Shown here piece by piece: positions 44,970 to 53,599 of a DNA stretch of 64,000 nucleotides. The notes under the pieces were generated by a model. It was given only the letters and a program-made list of their open reading frames with translations, was not told the origin of the DNA and did not search any database. The DNA comes from Maribacter zhoushanensis (lineage in GTDB: Bacteria > Bacteroidota > Bacteroidia > Flavobacteriales > Flavobacteriaceae), in assembly GCF_029350975.1 (NCBI RefSeq), contig NZ_JARKMR010000001.1, positions 1 to 64,000 of the forward strand, in the 5' to 3' direction. Within the stretch, counting starts at the first letter, position 1. Every line of letters starts with the position of its first letter. Made by a program: the position numbers and the translations under genes.

Positions 44970-47900
44970 TTAGTTTGCCAATACCAGCTGTTTCTTTAAT
45001 AAATCTTTTATTTCGGGCTTACAACTACCACACCCCAAACCTGCCCCGGTTTCTGAACATAATTTGTTGAAATCAGAGCAGCCGCCATTGATAGCATCAA
45101 TAACATTGCCTTCACCAACTTGACTACATGAGCAGACCAATTTCCCCTTTAACGGCACAGATGTGGATGCTCCACGCAATAATTCGTCTCGTTTTTCAGA
45201 GAGTTCTATTTCTTCTTCTATCAACCTTTTAAACTCTGCAAACTCATTTTTATCGCCCATTAAAATGGCACCTTTAAGCGTATCGTCTTTTACAATACAT
45301 TTCTTGTAGAAACGCTTGCTAACATCCATAAGGATAATTTCTTCATATGAAGAATCGCCAATTGGTGAGTTGACCATGCCAATGCTGCAGAGATCTAAAT
45401 TTTCGAACTTTAAAATATTCATTAAAACAGACCCGTTGTAAATACTGCTGAAATCGCCAAGAATAAAATTTGCCGCAATATCAGCTTGTTGTTCAGCTGC
45501 CGAGGTAATTCCGAACAACGAATTTTTGTATTCCGCTATTTCCCCGAGTGCAAAAATAGAAGGGTCGCTACTTTGTAAGTATGAATTTACAACGACTCCT
45601 CTACGGGTATGAACCCCTGTCTGTTTTGCCAGTTCTATATTTGGTCTAGTGCCTATGGCATATACAATTGCATTACACTGAATGGTACGTCCTGTTTTCA
45701 GGTTTACCAAAAGGCTATGTTTTTGTTCTTTATCTTCAAAAACGGTACTTACTTCATTATCAAAATATAGATTAATACCGCGTTCCATAACATCTTCTGC
45801 CAACAAACGACTAGCCACGCTATCTAATTGGCGCTCCATTAATCTGGGCGCTCGCTGAATAATACTGATGTTGATATTTATTTTCTTCAAAGCAGCCGCA
45901 AGCTCCAACCCTAGAAGTCCGCCACCTACAATAACCACATTCTGATCTTTTGCCTGCAAGCCCGTTTCTAATAGATATTTTCTAAGTTTATCAGCATCGC
46001 CTCTTTCACGCATGGTAAAACGGCCCGGTAATTTTATTTGTACATCACTTGGTATAAAGGCTCTACTACCGGTGGCCATAATCAGCAAATCATAATTATG
46101 CTTTTCTCCTTTAGAATCTATTACTGTTTTGTCATCTGCATTTACATTATTGATACCAACACCCGGGTGCAACGTAACATCTAACTTTTGTAATTCGCCA
46201 TCTTTCAGCTTTTCCAAAGCTTCCCACGAGAGTTCATCACTCACATATTCCGGTAACAAGACACGATTATAAAATGGGTCTTTTTCCTTTGAAAATACAT
46301 GAAGCTCATCTAGGCTATTCTTCTCTCTATATGATTGAATAAAACGATAGGCTGCGGCACCAGCACCTATGACCACAACCTTTTGCTTTTCTTTCACGAA
46401 CTTGGTTACCTCAACGGCACAGTACTTAAAATCTGGTTCTTTGGACACTGGATCTACCAAATCATTGGTCAGGTTATTTGCTCTACCAAAATCATTGTTC
46501 AAAACCTTGCCCCAGTGCATAGGTAAGAAAACAACAGATTCACGAATATCATAATTAAGCTGAACCTTTACCTGTACTTGACCTCTTCTACTTTTTACAA
46601 CCGCAATATCTCCTTCCCTAATCTTTCTTAGATAAGCATCTACCGCATTCATTTCTAAATACGGTTGGGGAATATGGGTCAATAACCTTTTCACCTTACC
46701 TGTTTTAGTACGGGTATGCCATTGATCACGTACCCTACCAGAATTTAATATCAGCGGATAATCACTATTTGTTTCTTCAGATTTGTTGTACAATGTACTA
46801 GGCGCATTAAAATGTGCCTTTTTATCGTCGGTCAAGAATTTACGGTCTGTAAATAACCTTGGTGTTCCTTTGTGTGTTTTATGTGGTACAGGCCATTGAA
46901 AACTACCTTCATTTATCAACCTTTCATAAGACAGCCCAGAGATATCTATATCTGTGCCTTTTGTCAATAAACAGTGTTCATCATAAACCTCACTACTATT
47001 ATTGTAATCAAAGCCGCTATAACCCATTGCTTGTGCAAAACGCCAAATAATTTCAGCATCTGGCAGTGCTTCACCGGGAGCATCTATCACTTTAGGTAAA
47101 TAACTAATTCGTCTTTCTGAATTGGTCATGGTACCTTCCTTCTCTAACCAACCCGCAGCAGGCAGTAATAAATCTGCAAATTTGGTAGTCTCTGAGTTAT
47201 GGGATATGTCTTGAACGACAACAAACTTTGCCTTTTTTAAAGCTCTTTCTACTTTGTTAGAATTAGGCATACTTACCGCTGGGTTGGTGCATACGATCCA
47301 AACTGCTTTTAGCTTTCCTTCATCAAGGGCATCGAACATTTCTGTTGCTGTGTACCCTGGTTCGGCTTGAATTTCTCCGCCTCCCCAAAAGTCCGACACT
47401 TCTTTTCTATGTAAAGGGTTACCTAAATTTTTATGTGCCGCCAACAAACTTGCCATGCCACCTACTTCTCTACCGCCCATGGCATTTGGCTGACCGGTTA
47501 ATGAAAATGGTCCTGATCCTGGTTTACCTATTTGACCTGTTAATAAGGATAGGTTTAATAGCGATACATTTTTGGCTACACCAATAACACTTTGGTTCAG
47601 CCCCATGGTCCACATACTTATGAACTTTTTGGCATTACCAATATATTCTGCCGCCTTACGAATATCAGCAATAGGAATACCGCATTTTTTTGCCGCTTCT
47701 TTAAGCGATAGGCTATACGCCATTTCTTTACAAGCTTCAAAATTGGCAGTGTGCTTTTTAATGAAAGCTGTATCTATTTTTCTTTTCTCTATTAACCTAC
47801 GGGCAATAGCATTGAATAGAATTACATCTGTACCCGGTAATATTTGCAAATGTAAATCTGCACCGGCACAAGTCTGTGTTTTACGAGGATCTACTACAAT

Positions 47901-48500
47901 TATTTTTACCTGCGGATTCTCTTCTTTATGCTTCTCCAACCTTCTATATAAAATAGGATGGCACCATGCCGGGTTTGCTCCTGCAATTAAAAAACAATCT
48001 GCCAGTTCTATATCTTCATATGAAATGGGAACGGAGTCTTCACCCAAGGTTTTCTTGTACCCTACCACGGCAGAACTCATACATAGCCTAGAATTGGTAT
48101 CTATATTATTTGTACCAATAAATCCTTTTGTCAATTTATTGATGAGGTAGTACTCTTCCGTTAAGCACTGACCAGATACATAAAACCCTACACTATCTGG
48201 ACCGTGTTTAGCAATAATACTTTTAAAAACTGCAGCGGCACGCTCAAAAGCGGCATCCCAAGAAACACGTTGCAATGGGTGATTTCTGCTCCATTTCATT
48301 TCAGGATATAGAATTCTATCTGTAGTATCTTGAGCTACGTAGTTGAGATTACGCCCTTTGGTACAAAGCATACCTTTATTAGATGGATAATCTGGATTAC
48401 CATCTACCGAAATAGTTCCTTTTGTATCAACATCTACAAGTATACCGCAGCCTACACCGCAATAGGAACATATTGTTTTATGAGTTTTATTACTATTCAT
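44970..48500 (-). CDS. Assimilatory nitrate reductase fused to a NirB-like NAD(P)H flavoprotein and BFD domain
   Basis: This 1176-residue protein contains a whole electron path. Numbered from ATG 48500, residues 1-690 are a Nas/NapA-type molybdopterin reductase with 4Fe-4S ligands C11, C14, C18 and C46 and Mo-ligand C140 in NSRLCMSSA. About 690-1090 is a pyridine nucleotide-disulphide-type FAD domain (VVVIGAGAAAYRF, VVIVGGGLLGLELA) like the N-terminus of NirB/NasB. The end (CSCSQVGEGNVIDAI ... GLGCGSC) is a BFD-type 2Fe-2S domain. NAD(P)H could thus reduce nitrate in one polypeptide. An in-frame ATG 39 bp upstream adds residues ahead of the usual start. Operon with the rubredoxin protein. Confidence 0.9.
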   Translation of the reverse strand: MNSNKTHKTICSYCGVGCGILVDVDTKGTISVDGNPDYPSNKGMLCTKGRNLNYVAQDTTDRILYPEMKWSRNHPLQRVSWDAAFERAAAVFKSIIAKHGPDSVGFYVSGQCLTEEYYLINKLTKGFIGTNNIDTNSRLCMSSAVVGYKKTLGEDSVPISYEDIELADCFLIAGANPAWCHPILYRRLEKHKEENPQVKIIVVDPRKTQTCAGADLHLQILPGTDVILFNAIARRLIEKRKIDTAFIKKHTANFEACKEMAYSLSLKEAAKKCGIPIADIRKAAEYIGNAKKFISMWTMGLNQSVIGVAKNVSLLNLSLLTGQIGKPGSGPFSLTGQPNAMGGREVGGMASLLAAHKNLGNPLHRKEVSDFWGGGEIQAEPGYTATEMFDALDEGKLKAVWIVCTNPAVSMPNSNKVERALKKAKFVVVQDISHNSETTKFADLLLPAAGWLEKEGTMTNSERRISYLPKVIDAPGEALPDAEIIWRFAQAMGYSGFDYNNSSEVYDEHCLLTKGTDIDISGLSYERLINEGSFQWPVPHKTHKGTPRLFTDRKFLTDDKKAHFNAPSTLYNKSEETNSDYPLILNSGRVRDQWHTRTKTGKVKRLLTHIPQPYLEMNAVDAYLRKIREGDIAVVKSRRGQVQVKVQLNYDIRESVVFLPMHWGKVLNNDFGRANNLTNDLVDPVSKEPDFKYCAVEVTKFVKEKQKVVVIGAGAAAYRFIQSYREKNSLDELHVFSKEKDPFYNRVLLPEYVSDELSWEALEKLKDGELQKLDVTLHPGVGINNVNADDKTVIDSKGEKHNYDLLIMATGSRAFIPSDVQIKLPGRFTMRERGDADKLRKYLLETGLQAKDQNVVIVGGGLLGLELAAALKKININISIIQRAPRLMERQLDSVASRLLAEDVMERGINLYFDNEVSTVFEDKEQKHSLLVNLKTGRTIQCNAIVYAIGTRPNIELAKQTGVHTRRGVVVNSYLQSSDPSIFALGEIAEYKNSLFGITSAAEQQADIAANFILGDFSSIYNGSVLMNILKFENLDLCSIGMVNSPIGDSSYEEIILMDVSKRFYKKCIVKDDTLKGAILMGDKNEFAEFKRLIEEEIELSEKRDELLRGASTSVPLKGKLVCSCSQVGEGNVIDAINGGCSDFNKLCSETGAGLGCGSCKPEIKDLLKKQLVLAN

Positions 48501-48545
48501 TTTATCAATGATAAAGAATGGTTCAGAAGTATACTGCAAATTATA

Positions 48546-48571
48546 AAAAGTACGTATAAATACGTACTTTT
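48546..48571. promoter_or_regulatory. TACGTA-N4-TACGTA operator of the nitrate reductase operon
   Basis: Arms AAAAGTACGTA (48546-48556) and TACGTACTTTT (48561-48571) are perfect inverted repeats with a 4-base spacer, the half-site spacing of Crp/Fnr proteins. Its inner edge is 51 bp upstream of the reductase start. A near -7 box (TATAATTTG, minus strand, 48538-48546) abuts it on the gene side, so it sits where a -33 element would be. Confidence 0.8.
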
Positions 48572-48722
48572 TTATCGTAAATGTTTTAGATTAAATCGCT
48601 TGATTCGCAATTTTGTTAAGGTAACACTGAGAATTAATCAATAAATAGGAAAGTGAGGTGGTGAAATGTTAAAGTGAAATGTTGACTGGGTGAACTTTAA
48701 AGAGAATGCTTTTAGGCGGAAT

Positions 48723-49217
48723 TTATTTCTTTTTCCAATCTCTTACTTTTACTCCTTTACTATACTTGACTTGAGATACCGAAAATCCTTTTTCACTTAT
48801 TTCATCATTTCTCAATTCAGACTCTTCCATAGTACTTTTGCTATTAAATTCAATATACGCATCAAGTTTAAGCGATTCAGAATTCCAGAAGAAAAAATAG
48901 CTATTCAACTTCGTGTGAACAATATTTAAATATGTGCTGATTGCATTACTTTTTGAAAGATTTTTCATTGCAAGGTCCCACGTCTTAAATTCATCTTTTG
49001 TAAATTTCGAAGGATTTATGTCCCTTGCAATATTCAATCTAAAGGTGTAAAGATTTTGTAATTCTGTTCTTGGTTTGGAAAATCCTTTCTGAAATAAAAC
49101 TTCATCATATTGCATATCCAAAGCACACTGTTTTATTTTATCATCAGGATATGTCTTTAATTTAGCAAGGACTTCAGTAAATGTCATGTGTTTCAAAACA
49201 TTATTTAATATAACCAA
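48723..49217 (-). CDS. Hypothetical protein beyond the response-regulator tail remnant
   Basis: I do not recognise this 164-residue product. It has no signal peptide. Helical stretches (EVLAKLKTYPDDKIKQCALD) lead to a Trp/Phe-rich central part (WDLAMKNLSKSNAISTY, SYFFFWNSES) and a Lys-rich end. ATG 49187 (MTFTEVLAKLK) is an alternative start. It is AT-rich compared with the nitrate genes around it and lies right after the degenerate response-regulator tail, suggesting arrival with the same insertion. Confidence 0.5.
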   Translation of the reverse strand: MVILNNVLKHMTFTEVLAKLKTYPDDKIKQCALDMQYDEVLFQKGFSKPRTELQNLYTFRLNIARDINPSKFTKDEFKTWDLAMKNLSKSNAISTYLNIVHTKLNSYFFFWNSESLKLDAYIEFNSKSTMEESELRNDEISEKGFSVSQVKYSKGVKVRDWKKK

Positions 49218-49227
49218 ACAAGGCTAT

Positions 49228-49301
49228 AAATCAAATTATGCCTCTGTGATTTTTATAAAGGCCATTAAGGTTTTTTACTTGCATGTAGGCATTAAAATAA
49301 A
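49228..49301 (-). pseudogene. Degenerate copy of the response-regulator 3' end
   Basis: Bases 49228-49301 align to 49805-49880, the last ~75 bases of the response-regulator gene, with about 62 identities in 74 columns and two single-base gaps. On the minus strand it reads M-Q-V-K-N-L-N-G-L where the gene reads M-D-V-K-N-L-I-D-L, then shifts frame. The copy lies downstream of the 49316-49768 gene, so that gene is bracketed by the intact tail and this remnant. Confidence 0.8.
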
Positions 49302-49315
49302 GCCTATTATTTAGT

Positions 49316-49768
49316 TTACTGAGTTACGAGGATGGTATAAAGTCCATTTTCCTCATTCAATTCAAATTCAGCGTTTTCAATGCTAATGTCATTATACCTC
49401 GTGAACTCACAGCAATCTTCAGAAGTTCTTTCCGCGTCAACGATTAAATTTAAAATATCAATGCCAGATACATTTATTAAAACATCTACCTTTTCGGTCT
49501 CCCAGCCTATTGAGTTCAATTGAATCAGGTTAAGATTATTCTCATCAATAAAATCAAATTCTAAATTAGAGTTGTCGGTAAGGTTTATAACACTAATTTC
49601 ATTGGAATTAAAGGTCTCGTTTGTAAAAAGATTTTCCATGGTCGTTTTGTCAACCAATTCAAAGCTGAACCCATTTGGTGGTGTAAAACAATCTTTATCT
49701 CCACAATCATCACAAGATTGCAAAATCATAACGAACGTAACAAGGGCTATTATGATGCTCTTTTTCAT
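49316..49768 (-). CDS. Hypothetical lipoprotein inserted behind the response regulator
   Basis: The 150-residue protein has a lipobox (LQSC, Cys19) followed by a Cys-rich start (C22, C27) and a beta-rich part with a later CC pair (SEDCCEF). I do not recognise the family. It starts 34 bp after the response-regulator stop and is followed by a degenerate copy of the regulator's own 3' end, so it looks like cargo of an insertion at the gene's tail. Composition is AT-rich. Confidence 0.55.
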   Translation of the reverse strand: MKKSIIIALVTFVMILQSCDDCGDKDCFTPPNGFSFELVDKTTMENLFTNETFNSNEISVINLTDNSNLEFDFIDENNLNLIQLNSIGWETEKVDVLINVSGIDILNLIVDAERTSEDCCEFTRYNDISIENAEFELNEENGLYTILVTQ

Positions 49769-49802
49769 TTAATGTATTTTCTTACAATATGGTAAAAAAT
49801 AC

Positions 49803-50498
49803 TTAAATCAGATTATGCTTCTGTGACTTTTTAGAAAGGTCTATGAGGTTTTTTACATCCATCTTACGCATTAAATTAAAACGATGTGTTTCTATAGTAC
49901 GTTTGCTATTTTGAAGTTTCTCTGAAATCTGCTGATTAGTCAACCCTGATAACACCAATTCTAACACTTTTAATTCTTTATTGGTCAGGTCAAAGACATT
50001 GTCACCTGTTTTACGTGGAGCTTCTTCTTTAACAACCTCTTTTTTAGCACCCAATAAGTTATTTACAAGAACATTACTTATGTCTCCGCTAAAATATTTA
50101 CCGCCTTCTCTTACCGTATGTATTGCCTTTATAAATTCTGACTTATCGGTATCTTTCAATAAATACCCATTGGCACCTGAACTTATTGATTTTAAGATAT
50201 ATTCTTCAGAATCATGCATAGAGAGTATAATGGTCTTTACCTCTGATTTACTCTTGGTAAGTTCTGCAACGGCATCTATACCGTTCATTACAGGCATTCT
50301 AATATCGATAATTAAAATATCTGGAGATACTTTACCTACCAATTCAATAGCTTCTTCACCATTTGCAGCTTCACCAATTACTTCCAAATCAGATTCAGAT
50401 TCCAATAAAGAACGGATTCCGTCCCTTACCAAAGCGTGATCATCTGCCAATACTATCCTCGTTGTTTCACTCAAAATATAGGTAATTATACGTAACAT
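49803..50498 (-). CDS. NarL/NreC-type LuxR-family response regulator
   Basis: The protein has a receiver domain with ADDHALVRDG at the start, the phosphoacceptor aspartate in ILIIDIRMPVMNG (about 64-76), and a C-terminal LuxR-type helix-turn-helix (LTNKELKVLELVLSGLTNQQISEKL) near 170-194. Regulators of this type control nitrate or respiration genes, matching the island. The ATG at 50498 gives eight extra residues; a TTG at 50474 (MSETTRIVLADDH) would fit the family start better. No sensor kinase is in the window. Confidence 0.85.
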   Translation of the reverse strand: MLRIITYILSETTRIVLADDHALVRDGIRSLLESESDLEVIGEAANGEEAIELVGKVSPDILIIDIRMPVMNGIDAVAELTKSKSEVKTIILSMHDSEEYILKSISSGANGYLLKDTDKSEFIKAIHTVREGGKYFSGDISNVLVNNLLGAKKEVVKEEAPRKTGDNVFDLTNKELKVLELVLSGLTNQQISEKLQNSKRTIETHRFNLMRKMDVKNLIDLSKKSQKHNLI

Positions 50499-50511
50499 GC
50501 TAAATTACGTA
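50489..50511. promoter_or_regulatory. Pair of TACGTA half-sites at the response-regulator start
   Basis: TACGTA occurs at 50489-50494 and 50506-50511, 11 bases apart, wider than the 4-base spacer elsewhere in the island. The first overlaps the annotated ATG, which supports the downstream TTG start or an autoregulatory site. Weak alone. Confidence 0.35.
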
Positions 50512-50519
50512 ATATTTTA

Positions 50520-50562
50520 AAAATAAAAATACGGTCTATACAACCATAGCTGTACAGACCGT
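50520..50562 (-). terminator. Terminator of the nitrate ABC/porin operon
   Basis: ACGGTCTATACA (50531-50542) pairs with TGTACAGACCGT (50551-50562) with one mismatch; the minus-strand 3' side is T-rich (complement of 50520-50530). Confidence 0.85.
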
Positions 50563-50588
50563 TTAATTAACTACTTACTTCTATAAAA

Positions 50589-51869
50589 CTATTCTTTCTT
50601 AGTATTCAAAAATTTAGGTTTGATCGTTAACTGTACCCAAGCCCAATTTTGACTGCTTGCCGCTAGGTCTTCTGTAATTCCTTTTAACTCATACATACCA
50701 TCTGCAGCGAACATTTGAGAATACCCAATTGCCAAACCATAACCATTGAATTTTTTGGCAAAAACCAAATCTATTTCTGTACCCAATGATTTTTCACCGC
50801 TTGCCAACTCTTGCTCTCCGCTAAAGTTCAATACCTTAACCAATAAACTAGATTGCTTTCCTAAATCGAATTTAGCACTTGCGTGAATATCAAAAAGACC
50901 TATTGAATTTGCATGGTTACCTACGTAGAAATAATCCATGAATCCGTTGAACTTATGATTGGTACCGTATAGTGGAAAAAATGCCTCTGTTTTGTCCGTA
51001 GTATCAGCTTTGTTACCGCTGATCACTTCTGTACCTACGCCTAAAGACACTTTATCACTTGCCTTGTAACCTAACTCTAAACCTAATAAATAAGCACTAC
51101 TTTTTACTTCGTTTTGTCTTTCCCCAGTCTGTAAAAATAAGTTGGCGTTCGCATTAAATTTTCCTTGTTTCAAATTCAAGTGTGTACCTATTGTTTGTAG
51201 ATTGCTTACACCATCTGCAGCATCGGTATCATCGAAATTTTGAAAGCCATTATTTAATGCCAACAAACTTGCTGAAAAACCATCCCACTGTTGTTTAGCA
51301 TATAAATACTGCATGGTCTTGTAGGTAAAAAAACCAGATGTATTATAGGCTGTACCTACTGATTGAAACCCTGTTGGATTATCAAAATCTTGACTGAAAG
51401 CCAAACCTATATCCAAAATAAATTTATCTTTTTTGTACTTTAAAAGTCCCGCATCATGGTTTCTACCTTGTTGCGCCCAGTCTAGACCACCGAATATTCT
51501 TTGATCGTCATAAGATATAACCTGGCGCCCTAATTTTGTAGACCAACCTTTGCCTAAATTTATATTTGCCCAAGCTTCAAATACAGCAAAAGAATCATTT
51601 TGATCATCTGGTAAAATTTGTCTGTTTTCTCCCCAAACCATAACATCTTGTATACTTAGGTAAAACTGATACGCCTCAGATTCATACTTTGCATTTAAAC
51701 GTGCACGTGTAGAAATAGCGAAACCAGGATCGGCAGCATCAGCTATTAAACTACCAAAACCATTTCTATATTCCGTTCTTGGTCTAAACTGCCCGTCTAA
51801 TGTAAATTGTGCAAATATTGCATTCGCCGATAAAAAGAACAGCGCGATGATTACATATTGTTTTTTCAT
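50589..51869 (-). CDS. Alginate_exp family outer-membrane porin
   Basis: The 426-residue protein has a signal peptide (cleavage near IFA-Q, residue 20) and an Alginate_exp-type beta barrel: FTLDGQFRPRTEYRNGFG, then KLGRQVISYDDQRIFGGLDWAQQGRNHDA near 117-145. In spite of the name, members in nitrate gene groups are likely anion-permeable porins. It is the last gene of the nrtABCD-like operon (35 bp after the ATPase), so it probably lets nitrate through the outer membrane. Confidence 0.82.
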   Translation of the reverse strand: MKKQYVIIALFFLSANAIFAQFTLDGQFRPRTEYRNGFGSLIADAADPGFAISTRARLNAKYESEAYQFYLSIQDVMVWGENRQILPDDQNDSFAVFEAWANINLGKGWSTKLGRQVISYDDQRIFGGLDWAQQGRNHDAGLLKYKKDKFILDIGLAFSQDFDNPTGFQSVGTAYNTSGFFTYKTMQYLYAKQQWDGFSASLLALNNGFQNFDDTDAADGVSNLQTIGTHLNLKQGKFNANANLFLQTGERQNEVKSSAYLLGLELGYKASDKVSLGVGTEVISGNKADTTDKTEAFFPLYGTNHKFNGFMDYFYVGNHANSIGLFDIHASAKFDLGKQSSLLVKVLNFSGEQELASGEKSLGTEIDLVFAKKFNGYGLAIGYSQMFAADGMYELKGITEDLAASSQNWAWVQLTIKPKFLNTKKE

Positions 51870-51904
51870 AATCTTTAATTTTTAATGTTTGAGTTTGTGA
51901 TTGG

Positions 51905-52729
51905 TTAGTGTTCTAAGAAGTCTATTAAATGTTTTCTGTATGTGTAATAATCATCGTTCTCCAAAACTGATTTTCTAGTACGTGGTCTTTCAAAATCTAT
52001 GGAAAGAATATCCCCTATTTTAGCTTTTGGTCCACTGGTCATCATCACCACACGATCTGCCAAAAAGATGGCTTCATCTACATCATGTGTAATCATGACC
52101 GCAGTAATTTTTTCTTTGTTCCAAATTTCTATGAGAATATCCTGTAGTTCTCCCCTGGTCAAAGAATCTAGCATTCCAAAAGGCTCATCTAACAACAATA
52201 CCTTGGGTTTAATTGCAAATGCTCTGGCAATACCTACACGCTGCTGCATACCTTGAGATAATTCTGATGCTTTTTTGTGAAAGGCATCTTCTAGACCTAC
52301 TTTATGTAAATAGTATTTGGCAATGTCTTGACGTTGCCCTTTTGTTGCATGCGGAAAAACTTGATTTACCCCTAGCAATACATTCTGCAAAGCCGTCATC
52401 CAAGGCATTAAACTTGGAGATTGAAAAATAACCCCTCTATCTGGTCCCGGGCCTTTTACCGGATTTCCCAGTACTGAAATATTACCGCCAGAGATAGGGT
52501 TTAGCCCTGCAATCATAGAAAGCATGGTTGTTTTACCACAACCTGAGTGCCCTATTATGGTTACAAATTCTTCTTTTAGAATCTGCAGGTTCAAATCTTC
52601 AAGTACCACATAATCTCCCTTTGGCGTTGGATATACTTTCTTTAGTTTAGCTAGATCCAGCATAACTTTTGATGGATAGACAATGCCATTTTCTGAATAT
52701 ACTTCGTTAGATTGTTGTGTTGTGTTCAT
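51905..52729 (-). CDS. Nitrate-type ABC transporter ATPase (NrtD-like)
   Basis: The 274-residue ATPase has Walker [10 protein letters not shown] (60-68), Walker B VLLLDEP and the H-loop ITHDVDEA (H215). The signature reads LSQGM (157-161), with Gln replacing the first Gly of LSGGM. In a heterodimer with the neighbouring ATPase its own nucleotide site (with the partner's LSGGM) would be canonical and the partner's degenerate. It powers nitrate/cyanate-type import with the permease and binding protein upstream. Confidence 0.88.
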   Translation of the reverse strand: MNTTQQSNEVYSENGIVYPSKVMLDLAKLKKVYPTPKGDYVVLEDLNLQILKEEFVTIIGHSGCGKTTMLSMIAGLNPISGGNISVLGNPVKGPGPDRGVIFQSPSLMPWMTALQNVLLGVNQVFPHATKGQRQDIAKYYLHKVGLEDAFHKKASELSQGMQQRVGIARAFAIKPKVLLLDEPFGMLDSLTRGELQDILIEIWNKEKITAVMITHDVDEAIFLADRVVMMTSGPKAKIGDILSIDFERPRTRKSVLENDDYYTYRKHLIDFLEH

Positions 52730-52740
52730 TTGCTATTTCT

Positions 52741-53580
52741 TTAGGCTACAAAGCTTTTAGGCGTTAGCTCCGGTAATTTATATTCTACGTCAGAAACTGT
52801 TTTTCTTTCATCACCGATATCCATTAAATATTCTATAATGGCATTTCTGGTTTTCTTGTATTCAGGGTTATCGTTCATTGCCGTTTTATCCCTTGGTCTT
52901 TCAATGTTAATTTTAAACTCCGGACCTAACGTTGCATTTGGTCCCGGCTTTAAAGGAATAATTCTATCTGCCATGTAAATACCTTCATCCACATCATTGG
53001 TGATCAATAATGCGGTACGTTTGTCTTTACTCCAGATATTCAAAATTTCATCTTGTAGATTTCCACGGGTCAAAGCATCTAAAGCTCCTAAAGGTTCATC
53101 CATAATGATCATTTCTGGATTCATGGCCAACGCACGGGCAACCGCTACTCTTTGACGCATACCACCAGATAATTCTTTAGGTCTTTTATTGATTGCCGGA
53201 CTAAGACTTACCATGGCTACATACTCTTTTACCCTTTCCATCAGCACTTTTTTACTGTCTTTTGGAAAAGCCTCTTTTACGGCCATGTAAATATTTTGCC
53301 CTACGGTCAACCACGGTAAAAGTGAATAGTTTTGAAATATTACACCGCGTTCATGACTGGTATCTGTAACCGGAACTCCTTTAAAAAGAACTTCTCCGCT
53401 AGTAGGCTGTAATAACCCGTTTATAAGATTGACCAAAGTGGTTTTTCCACTACCGGTAAAGCCTACAATAGCTACGAACTCTCCTTCATCCATAGTAAGG
53501 TTGATATTAGAAAGTACTTCTGTACTATTCTCTCCCTCACCATAGGTTTTGTATATATTATTTAGTTCTAAGTATGCCAT
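52741..53580 (-). CDS. Nitrate-type ABC transporter ATPase (NrtC-like, short)
   Basis: The 279-residue ATPase has Walker A GFTGSGKTT (40-48), signature LSGGMRQR (137-144) and Walker B MIIMDEP. The switch histidine of the H-loop is replaced: ITNDVDEG has N195. Unlike cyanobacterial NrtC it has no C-terminal binding-protein domain. Adjacent to a second ATPase (12 bp) with the complementary defect in the signature; together they look like an asymmetric pair with one weak and one strong ATP site. Confidence 0.88.
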   Translation of the reverse strand: MAYLELNNIYKTYGEGENSTEVLSNINLTMDEGEFVAIVGFTGSGKTTLVNLINGLLQPTSGEVLFKGVPVTDTSHERGVIFQNYSLLPWLTVGQNIYMAVKEAFPKDSKKVLMERVKEYVAMVSLSPAINKRPKELSGGMRQRVAVARALAMNPEMIIMDEPLGALDALTRGNLQDEILNIWSKDKRTALLITNDVDEGIYMADRIIPLKPGPNATLGPEFKINIERPRDKTAMNDNPEYKKTRNAIIEYLMDIGDERKTVSDVEYKLPELTPKSFVA

Positions 53581-53599
53581 GTTCTATCTTTTGAAAGCG

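Noticed and set aside
47572-48150. 192-codon plus-strand frame opposite the nitrate reductase
   Set aside because: It is antisense to well-conserved molybdopterin-domain sequence and has no recognisable protein features.
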